Source: Dipteronia dyeriana
Lineage: Eukaryota; Streptophyta; Magnoliopsida; Sapindales; Sapindaceae
NCBI GenBank assembly: GCA_032871835.1
Contig: CM065296.1
Span: forward strand, 3,978,001 to 4,042,000
Reading direction: 5' to 3'
DNA: 64,000 nucleotides
Below the pieces are notes generated by a model that saw only the letters and a list, made by a program, of their open reading frames with translations, was not told the DNA's origin and did no database searches. Below, in pieces: positions 55,108 to 64,000 of this stretch. How positions within the stretch are numbered: position 1 is the stretch's first letter; each line of letters opens with the position of its first letter. The position numbers were made by a program, and so were the translations under genes.

Positions 55108-57928
55108 CTAGGCGGGCTTGGAGTTACAAAAAATCTCCACAGCCATTTTCTCCCAAATAATCCTCATGTCGTCCTCTGACCAATCAAAAGGGCTTCGACC
55201 CGCCAGTAAGTACTCGATAAGTCTCAAAGTATGGGGACCACAGTTATATAAACAATTGGACACATTAAAAACCGTTACAATTCGTTTTTAAATAATATCT
55301 AAGCACGTGAATGAAATAGAATGTCTTACGATTTTTTTTGTTGGGGGACTGTAGAAGTGGGGACCACGCTGTCCGAGAAGGGCTTATTTTTCTTAGGGAA
55401 CGGTCGACGACCACCTCGTCGTGTAGTGTGGAACCTCGTGTCATTCAACATGGACGGTAAAAACCATCGTAATGGCGGGACCTGTTGCTTCTTGATATAA
55501 CGAGGGACTTCCTGTCTCCAGGGGTCAAATATCTCAATCTTCCAGCGAATAAGGTCCACGGTCACCACCAGTCAATGTTGGCCCCTAACGTTGCACGGAA
55601 TCAGAACCTGTCAGTGGGGGTCAAATATGTGTTCCACGAACTCGGGCCGTGTCCTCAACCTCTTTGGCTGGCATGGATCTGTGTAAGGGCTCATCAACTG
55701 CCATCCATGCTTAACTAAACACTTCCTGTGCGATAGTCTAGCCTCCGATGAGCTTTGGAGCTCGATCGATGTGCTGGGCGGTGGAGGGGACCGCAGACCC
55801 TAGGTGGTCATGCTATCCGGGGGAGGGGACCGCTGAGCCTAGGTCGACATGCTGCTGGGTGGGGGAAAATAGGGGGCCGACACCGCCGAGGCCCTGGGTG
55901 GGGGAGGGGACCGCTGAGCCTGGGTCGACATGCTAGGTAGGGGAGAGGAGGAGGCCGACGCCGTCGACATCCTGGGTAGGAGAGGGGACAGCTGTGACGA
56001 TGCCGACGTGCTGGGTGGGGGAGGGGACTGGTGTGGCTGAATCGATGTGCTGGGTGGTGTGGGGGATCGCTGAGCTTGGGTGGACCCAAATAGAACAACT
56101 GGGAGGTCCGACCGGACTGTTGTACATGTAGCAAGCCTACTAACGCTGGTATGCGATTGAGGTTGCCTCTCCGGACCTAACCCCCGGTAGGCGGGTCTTG
56201 ACTACGTCCACCTGTCATGTCAGTCCCCCCCGTATACCTATCAGTCCAATCCAGGTGTGTAAGCATGGTCGACCCCTGAAGCCCCCGGATCATATACAGT
56301 AACACTCGGTGTTGTTGCTGACGATCCTCATCACTCTTCCAGATCATATCCACCAACTCCAAGTGTTGACGCTGCCGATCCTTCTCACTCTTTCAGAGGG
56401 CTTCACGCACATCGTTCAACAGATCTGCCCACAGAGCCTAAAATCATGTCTATATTGTTAGTACAAAACTATCAACACGTGTTAATAAAAAACACTAAAC
56501 TTTGTTTTCAACTTACCTCTCCATCACATCCAACGCCCCCACGGGAATCCCCTGCAGATGTACCATGTCCGGGGAAGGTAAACCAAACCCGCCTATGCCT
56601 ATGCCTATGCCTTTCTCGTTGAGGGTCTGTCTCATATCCCTCACTGTCATTAGGCCTTAAACCCCCAGCAGAGGGCTCAGATCCCTCAATGTCACTGGTC
56701 CTGTCTGTCAAACCCCTACCCTCTGTACCACTGTTCCCGCCAAAGGTAGTCTGACCAGGGACCGGAGGCGACATATCAACCCTGTCCTCCTCTACATACA
56801 GGCTCCCCCCTCTTTTAGCCCGGCATAGTACGGTGTCTGTCTCTCAGCTGGTGTGGCCACTAGTTTCTTTCTCGCAAACATCTGAAATATTAGTTAGAAC
56901 AATGTAATTGTACAAATACTAAATAATATAAAAATTAACAAATTAAATACATACCCTAGCTTTGAATATCTTTGCCAGCTTCTTCCCACTCGGTTGTTTG
57001 GTCAACTCCAACTTCAAAATATGGGGAGTCAAATCTGTAACCCTTCGGGCTCCAAACTCTTTACCCAAATCAGGGATCACTTCGAAAGCAAATATCTCCA
57101 TCAAAAATAAGTACGATAACTAACCATAACATTGAGGATAACACCAATAAAGTATAACTTGTAATTTGAAGTTCTTACCAATAGGGCATGAGATAGACCG
57201 TATATGTTGTAGGTCTCCACCGTGTGTACATCAGCGCCCTTTTCCTGTTGGCGTCGCTCGAACCCGTCTCGTCCCCAGTTAAGCGCATGCTTGAATGAGT
57301 AAATAGAATGCCTGTACACGTGGGCACCCCACGGGAACGCATCGAGATCCTCAACTAGCCGAAATTGCCAAACTGGAATCTTGAATCTCTCATCCACCCC
57401 CATCAGTATCCAGTTCATTATATATATGAGGTAGAGCTTGACAACATCGTATGCCTCTCCAAACTCTGCGACGGTGACAACACCCCTTATCTCCTCCAAC
57501 GAGACCTCATCGGCTCTAGGAAAGTACCGCTGATGTATGCCATTCTCCACTGTTGCATACTTAGTCGTGTCTGGTACAACTCCAAACCGTAATCCGGTGA
57601 TCAGACAAAATTCTACCTTCGAAAACCTCACCGACTGGTTCCCTAACATGGATTGCGTCTCATCTATTCGGTCGTTATGATGCAGCTCCCTCAAAAGCAA
57701 CCGATGGATAATACCACCCGAAAACTTCATCTCTCGATGCATCGTCAGGAAATGCCCAAAATATGACGCCATGAACCGACTCCGATCTTCATCTGCAAAT
57801 TCTGCAGGGACCCGGTTCAACGCGTCGTCTATATGGCAAAGGGCATTAAAGTGGTTGTGTCGAGTCAATTTGCCCTCGTACTAGTCTTCTTCTGTAGTTT
57901 TAAGCAAATCTCTCAACCTATTTCTCAT
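55108..57928 (-). pseudogene. ULP1-like cysteine protease gene of MULE-2
   Basis: ATG at 57928 directly after a CATTGCAG acceptor, as in MULE-1. The DUF1985 domain is open from 57868 to 57101 (FGHFLTMHREMKFSGGIIHR, WILMGVDERFKIPVWQFRLV). Linker exons near 56774-56508 contain the PQRERHRHRHRR segment; a Pro/Ser minisatellite lies at about 56070-55780. The protease domain follows (WKIEIFDPWRQEVP at about 55530, NCGPHTLRLIEYLLAGRSPF at about 55245-55190). The Trp after the catalytic His is a stop (QH*LVV, about 55590), and EED*YEG has another near 57880. The active-site Cys is kept. Confidence 0.85.
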
Positions 57929-57989
57929 CTGCAATGTAACAGAAATACAACATCATTAAACAGAAAAAATTTTGTAACCAAAATCACAA

Positions 57990-58950
57990 GTCTCGATCCA
58001 ATGTAAAAACAGCTCGGTCCTAAAAAAAATATGCTAGATCCCAGGAGAAAAAAACTCGACCCTTTTAAAAAAAGCTCGATCATATGATAAAAATGCTCGA
58101 TCACATAACAAAAAAGCTCGGTCCAATTATAAAAAAGTTCGGTCCTATAAGAAATAAGCTCGATCCAAGGATAAAAAAGCTCGATCCAAGGATAAAAAAG
58201 CTCGATCCAAGGACAAAAAGCTCGACCCTTTAAAAAAAAACTCGATCCTATAAAAAAATGCTCGATCCCATAACAAAATAACTCGATCCTATGTAAAAAA
58301 AGCTCAATCCCATGATGAAAAAGCTCGATCCAATGTAAAAAAAGCTCGATCCTATTCAAAAAACGCTCGAACCCTTATAAAAAAAAGCTCAACCCACCAA
58401 AACCTAATTTTTATGAAAATAAAGCTCGACTCATATACAAAAAAGTTCGATCCTTTAGAAAAAAGCTCGATCCTATGAACAAAATGCTCGATCCCATAAC
58501 AAAAAATCTCGATCATGTATAAGAAAAACTCGATCTTATTTAAAAAAAGCTCGATATCATGATGAAAAAGCTAGATCCAATAAAAAAAAAAGCTCGACCC
58601 AATGAAAAAAAAAGCTCGACCCTATTGAAAAAAACTCGATCCCATTCAAAAAAACTCGATCCCTTTCAAAAAAGCTCGATCCAATTAAAAAAAACTCGAA
58701 ACCTTACAAAATAAGTTTGACTTACCAAAACCTAATTTTTCACGAAAATAAAAGCTCGACTCAACAACAAATAAACTCGATTCTCTTGCAAAAAGTCTCG
58801 ATAACCCAGATTTCATAATCCTCAACTGGTATTCAACCAAATTCAAAAGAACTCGAAACCTTACAAAATAAGCTCGACTTACCAAAACCTAATTTTCACG
58901 AAAATAAAAGCTCGACTCAACAACAAGTAAGCTCGATTCTCTTGCAAAAA
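57990..58950 (-). repeat. GATCGAGCTTTTTT array near right end of MULE-2
   Basis: About 40 units, the largest array of the family, with A-runs about every 20-21 bases. It includes a higher-order repeat of about 165 bp (58685-58800 resembles 58850-58970; AAACCTAATTTTTCACGAAA versus AAACCTAATTTTCACGAAAA). Open frames here (for example IELFYPWIELFYPWIEL) are repeat products. Confidence 0.9.
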
Positions 58951-59572
58951 GTCTCGATAACCCAGATTTCATTTTCCTCAACTGATATTCAACCAAATTA
59001 CAAACCCTAACCTAAACCACAACAATTCTCATATATCTATTTTAATCGGTTTCTACAGTTTCTATCAATAAAACTCAATTCTAACATGTAATGCAAGTTA
59101 ACAACAACAAAAACGAGAGAAAAAAAAACTAATCTTAAATTTGTAAATCACAGCTGTTCTCGTGTAATCTCGTTCCGGTCACTTCACCGTCGATTAGTTT
59201 CCCGTCGATTTGACTGTTGTTTTTCTCTGACTTAGAAAGCGACAAATTCCCCACGGATTTAATATTTCAGGGTATTTTTGTCTGAACACGTTAAATGATG
59301 CCTTTTAAACATACATTAGTAAAGTGATGATATTTGCACAACACCCCCCTCAAATAGTGCCAATAATTTTTTGACACCATTGCATCCCACCGTAAACATA
59401 AAAAAGAGGTATATAACATTCAAACCAAGAGTAGATGTACAATGAAATGAGATTTGAGGTGATAAGTCCTAAGCTCCTAATTAACACTTAGACACTAAAA
59501 ATAACATCAAATAATTAATCTATTAAAAAATTAACTCTATAAACAAAAATTTCCTAATTTTCAAAACCACCC

Positions 59573-59606
59573 AAACCCTAACCCTAATCCTAACCCTAAC
59601 CCTAAA
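59573..59606. repeat. Short telomere-like tract
   Basis: AAACCCTAACCCTAATCCTA continuing to ACCCTAAA: five CCCTAA hexamers, one with a T for C. The plant telomere unit is usually the heptamer CCCTAAA, found here only at the ends. Confidence 0.8.
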
Positions 59607-60303
59607 ATAACTTTATATGAGGGAAATGTGGCGGCGACTATGCCACCTCCCTTTGTTCATGCTGGAAAAGGTCAGCCAACTACTAGGAGCCTTCTGCCTT
59701 TTACGAGGAAAATATTATCTGTAAATCGAACAAAATCATTAAGAAATATAACATAATAGCGAAAATCTTCAAGTGATTATTGAAGTGGGTCCCACACATA
59801 AGAATGTGTTAATTCAAAGAGGAAATTACATCCAATATAACTGAGGTCTAATATTTCATAGGTAAAAATGACTTTTCAAATAATCTACGTTGAACTCCCT
59901 TACCGATAGAGTTGACAGTTAATTATATCAGTTTGCCAAGTTAAAAAAGTTAAAAGAGTAAAACACTCCTAACACCATTAATATAATAAAGTCAAAAGTT
60001 TTTTTCAAAAATAAATTGAAAAGAAATATTTAATAAAGAGTATATATCTCCATTGTCCATCTGAAATATGGACAGTGGAAATAAAAATGAAAAAACAAAA
60101 TAATATATGGATCTAGCTTGTCCATATGTTGAGATGGCACATATGGATATGTAAATCAAAAAACATTTTGAAGTGAATTTTAAAAAATGAATAAAAACAA
60201 ATCAGAAATAATAACTGGATTTTTTTTTTGAAAGGGTGGAGATTCAGATTGGATCTCCACTAGAACCATCTCCATACAGATCCATTGTATTCTCCATAGA
60301 AGG

Positions 60304-60323
60304 GGGGGAGCTCGAGCTCCCCC
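60304..60323. repeat. Perfect 20-bp palindrome
   Basis: GGGGGAGCTCGAGCTCCCCC equals its own reverse complement. No loop. Confidence 0.9.
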
Positions 60324-61995
60324 TTCCTGCAAAACGATGGTGGTGAGCCTCCTCGGACGTCACCATTCGTGGCTCAAGAAAACTCGAGCATCACCCTTTT
60401 TCACCACGACTCTGTTCAAATAGAGCCGTCACATTGAGAGGGAGGCTCGAGCCTTCCCTAGTCGCGAACCATGATGATCTATCTATATTTTATTTATATA
60501 TTTATGTTTTCTTTAATAGAAAAAAGATCAAATGATGAAAATGCTCTTACACCAATTAAGTTTGACTAATGGCATGGGAGTTCAATGTAAATTATTTGAA
60601 AAATTGTTTTTAGCTGTGAAATGTTATACCTCAGGTATGTTGGGTGTAATTTCCTCTAATTCAAATGATACATTGGATCGATATTGAAACAATTGAAATT
60701 TCCAAGGGGCATATGATTCAAATTGAAAAGTTATCAATTATTAACCACGACAAACCTAGAGGGTGTCTAGGTGTGAATAAGTTTTCTGCTACCTTCTTAG
60801 TAATCAATAAAATCATAAACTCAAAAACTAGTAAAGATATACTCAAAAACTAGTAAAGAGATGGAGAGAAAATACACAATTTTTGCGTTGAACCCCCAAA
60901 GGGTAAAATTATGAGAAATTGTCAAATTTGTTCTATTACCTACAATGATCTTATTTGACCCAGTATACTCGGTACATATTTAAATTTTCTAAAATCAAAG
61001 GTCAGATGATTTGTAGCACCAAGTCTAGATGCTAAACATGATAGTCAACATTTTTCTAACAATGCACAAATGCCTTAAATTGTAATTAGAGTTGGTAGCA
61101 TGCTGATACGACTAATCTATCCAATAATAGCAAGCATGAGCAGTATTTTATGGTCTTCCAAAAATCTGACAATGCATATAATAATTGGGATTTTGTCCTC
61201 CACAGTTTCGTCGTCCTCTAAAGTGGTACACATTTTGGTTTTAGCTTTGGTTTTTAATACCAAAAGCACCCTGAGAATACTATTGATTGTGATGACCCTT
61301 GCTTCAATTGTTTTGGTGTGTGACATCAAAAATAGATTTTAAGTCGGATTATTATATCGTTCGATTCTCCCACTCTCCCTTCATTGGTTAAAAGAAATAA
61401 ACACAAATCAGCGTAATTTATTGATTGAGAGGTGGCATTAGCTACTTTGACATCATACCTCACCAATTGCTGTCAAGTTGTCAAACATGGTCTTCATTTT
61501 TTACGGTTTTGTCAAAAACAAACTTTATTTACTTGATATACCATATGAATAACAAAGTAACCGGTTGAAGCTTAAGTCAGGTCCTGTGTAAGTATAATCT
61601 TCATACTTTCATTTTTTTTGAAGACTTTGATGGCTTGTCCTTACAGTGTGTCGTTTCTTTACTTCTTTGTCACCGGAGAGGAACTGTTTGGTTGCATTTT
61701 CTGCTCCTTTGCTATATGCACCATCATCCTTAGAAAAAACTTGATCCTTGGTCTTTTTCGACTTCTGTTTTTCCCCTTTTGATACATCATCACCCATCTC
61801 TTGTTTGGTATATTTCTCACTTGTTGCTCTTATTGTTCTGAGCGGCGCTTTGAGCCTGACAAGCTCATATAAGATTTTTATAAAATTGTGAGTAACATAT
61901 GACATTATATTTTGAGTTTATGAAAACCTAATTGATTGAATGTTTAACTAAGTGAGAGTTGACCGGATAAAGCCCGTTATTAATGTATCAATATT

Positions 61996-62415
61996 TGTTG
62001 GGCTCGGTGCATCTTAGCTACATTAAATATTTATAGGATATGATATGGGCTATAATATATGTGTGAGCATAGTATTCCTATTAGGACAAGCCATCCTATT
62101 AGGGTTTTGAGAATCCTTTATGGGTTAAGATTCTAGGAAGTTATACTATATATAGGGGGTTCCTACTCTCACTCACAATGAACGTATTACAGAATTGTCT
62201 CCCCATTAGGCAATCTGAGGAAGGTGAGAAGAGAGTAGAAGACTCTATTGTTTTAATTGTTTTCCTTGTTTTATTTTCAGACTATCGTATTATTATGGAT
62301 TCGGAATTAAGACTCTACGAATTGAATGTTTTCCACAGCGCTTTTAGGTACGCATCTATTCATACTTATATATGCAATACGAGATCCAATTATATTCATA
62401 TATATAATACTTACA
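61996..62415 (+). repeat. Ty1/copia-type LTR (5' LTR or solo)
   Basis: Starts TGTTGGGCTCGG and ends ATACTTACA, right before a Met-tRNA primer site. TATATATAG at 62147-62155 is a likely TATA box, about 20-30 bp before the probable start of the R region. The left limit is a best guess from the TG end; no second copy in the window confirms it. Confidence 0.65.
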
Positions 62416-62416
62416 G

Positions 62417-62428
62417 TGGTATCAGAGC
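62417..62428 (+). other. Met-tRNA primer-binding site
   Basis: TGGTATCAGAGC is the complement of the 3' end of plant initiator methionine tRNA, used by most Ty1/copia elements. It stands one base after the LTR end. Confidence 0.9.
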
Positions 62429-63012
62429 TTAACGTATTGTTGTATAAGTTGAATATTTTGATTTCGTATCCATGTTTATTTTTATTCACACCAAATTGAA
62501 TGAATACAAAGTGGATTTTGTTTGGATTAGTTCACATGGTTCAGTAGTTTAAGTTATATGTACAATCATGTCTTATAACAAGTTGAATTCATATGAGAAT
62601 TACAAGTATATTCCATGTTCGAACGTTGTGTTGATTGTTCCATGTTTGAACGTTGCGTTGATTTTTACACGTTATCTCTTAATTTGGTTATTAATACATC
62701 TTAGATATTATATTAAAAAAAAAAAACCATGTTTGTGTGAAGATGGATGTGGATTGGATTGTGTGCTGGTGTGATTTGGTGCGGAAGGTTTTGTTTGTAT
62801 ATATATATTTTGGTGAGATCAGTTGTTGTGATTCATTGTGTTGTATTAATTATGTTTATTATTGGTTGGACAATGGATTCAATAAGTGACAAAAAATAAA
62901 AATTGATTTGATGTTGAATATGGCTGGTCAACCATTAGGCGTTGTTTAGCATAGGTGGGATTTCGGTCCTGGTAATAAAAGCACTTATGTCGAAGTGCTC
63001 CAGTGGCTTATA

Positions 63013-63051
<39 letters not shown>

Positions 63052-64000
63052 GACCTTTCGCGAATCTATGGAGTAAGACCTTCAACTGGTGTAGGTCAAT
63101 ATACAGCCTAGTCTTCAGACCCGTTTCCAGATGCGGGTCGACCATTCGAGACCCACCATTGAACCCACGGTCAGGTGCGTCTCTGTTTGAGTCTCTGTTC
63201 GCCGTCGCTTTCCCGGCGCAAACGTGGGACACCGTCGAGCAAGAGATCCGTTCAAAAACGGATCTGCCTTGGGTCTTGAAGATCCACGAAATTTGGTGGA
63301 TCTGATGAGTCACATCGATCTGCGTGGCTTGCCGCTGCTTTTTCGGCTATTTTTTTCGCCGTTCTGCTGGTCGACGGAGTAAGGTTGGCGACAATGCAAA
63401 ATTTCTAGGGTTTTCTGGTTTGAGTTTAGTTTGGGCCACCTTTGGAGAATTAGATATAATATGAGTACTGTTTTGATATTTTCCTAGGTCACTTTTAAAT
63501 TAGATAGAATTTTGGGTTGTTTTGCAATTTTTTGGTGGCATGTTTGAATTAATTGTAACACTGAGGTCTCTATGTGTAATTGTTCATGTGTTGCGGCTGA
63601 TTTATAATTTCAAAGATATTTAGGGCCAATTATATATTATGATAAGTATAGGGGTCAATTTGAAATTTATCAAAATCATGAGGCAATTTTTAAAATTTTC
63701 CAAATTTTTTATGAAAAATAATTACAGTTCCGAATGATAATGTTTCACGTAGTGATTAATCATTTATTTTTCATAATAATTATTAGTTTGTTTAAAATTA
63801 ATAATTGATAGAATTTTCTCATGAATCGGATGGTTATGTTTCACGTAGTCACTAATCATTAAAATTTTGAAAAATTCGTCGGTTATCAATTATTAATGAT
63901 TTTGATTCAATAATAGATAGAATTTTCTCGTGAATCGGATGATTATGTTTCATGTAGTGACTAATCATTAAGATTTTGAGAAATTCGTGAGGTTAAAATT
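62429..64000. other. Downstream of copia primer site, no gag seen
   Basis: A gag gene should begin within a few hundred bases of the primer site but none is visible. An (AT)n tract is at 63019-63048 and a GC-richer patch at 63050-63400 (no recognised product). A short repeat, GAATCGGATGRTTATGTTTC plus the CATTAARATTTTGA block, occurs at about 63823-63880 and 63931-63980. Confidence 0.55.

Larger units (their letters stand above)
51519..59378. mobile_element. Mutator-like element MULE-2 with ULP1-like gene
   Basis: Inverse-orientation relative of MULE-1: starts TGTGGAAATGGTGAG, ends CAATAATTTTTTGACACC. Plus-strand transposase and minus-strand ULP1-like gene converge at about 54950/55108. The element is 7860 bp; the well-kept target duplication defines the limits of the whole family. 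Both genes are damaged. Confidence 0.93.
59388..61995. other. Non-genic stretch
   Basis: No gene or element is recognised apart from the telomere-like tract and a palindrome at 60304-60323. The minus-strand frame at 61905-61609 (Lys-rich, with KGEKQKSKKTKDQ) resembles nothing I know and is probably chance. Confidence 0.5.

Noticed and set aside
57990..58950. Possible CRISPR-like array
   Set aside because: Units are ~21 bp without unique spacers of regular size, in a plant transposon; it is a subterminal tandem repeat.
61609..61905. 98-residue Lys-rich minus-strand frame
   Set aside because: No recognisable domain, no partner exons; not enough to call a gene.
63008..63313. 101-residue minus-strand frame ending in an Ile-Tyr run
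   Set aside because: The tail is a translated (AT)n microsatellite and the rest resembles no family I know.

Overview
The window looks like a repeat-rich, AT-rich stretch of a flowering-plant (most likely eudicot) nuclear genome. The basis is GT-AG introns, plant-type transposons (MULE with a ULP1-like protease gene, hAT, Tat-like Ty3/gypsy, Ty1/copia, MITEs), an endogenous caulimovirid fragment, a DUF247 fragment and a plastid-type folate-biopterin transporter relic. I cannot name the species. Almost every protein-coding region is broken; the only gene that reads as intact is a two-exon gene for a 57-residue membrane protein at 26989-27275.

Layout. 1-3265: an exon relic of a YqgF/RuvX-like gene at the left edge, then non-genic DNA with a triple ~150-bp repeat. 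3266-8027: the 5' half of a Ty3/gypsy element on the minus strand (LTR, primer site, gag, protease, RT/RNase H), cut before integrase. 8398-10760 and 20138-27325: two blocks of an old segmental duplication. They share flanks and a small membrane-protein gene, but one carries a DUF247 relic and the other a folate-biopterin transporter relic. Between them, 11257-20136 is an array of eight ~1.1-kb tandem units, each a decayed copy of a YqgF/RuvX-like (RNase H fold) gene with introns. Unit 4 is interrupted by a second, antisense YqgF-like gene.

27567-36244 and 51519-59378 are two copies, in opposite orientation, of one Mutator-like element family with convergent ULP1-like protease and MULE transposase genes. 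Near-perfect or decayed 9-bp target duplications flank them, and arrays of phased A-tracts (GATCGAGCTTTTTT units) lie near both ends. Between the two MULEs lie a circularly permuted, internally deleted caulimovirid insert (38872-40880) in a 78-bp direct repeat; two inverted copies of a TTA/TAA-target MITE (41121-45973 and 46066-46858), the left one split by a deleted Tat-like LTR element with an antisense gene (41722-45434); and a hAT element (46898-51295) with very long ~490-bp inverted ends and a transposase lacking its dimerisation domain. The right end (59388-64000) has a telomere-like tract, a 20-bp palindrome and a copia-type LTR with a Met-tRNA primer site, but no gene I recognise.

The genes do not form a pathway; the window records nested insertion, duplication and decay. 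Most stop codons are explained by C-to-T or G-to-A changes, as expected of methylated, silenced plant transposons. The most unusual items are the YqgF-like array with its antisense intruder, the permuted viral insert, the hAT with a palindromised end, and the phased A-tract arrays of the MULE pair.
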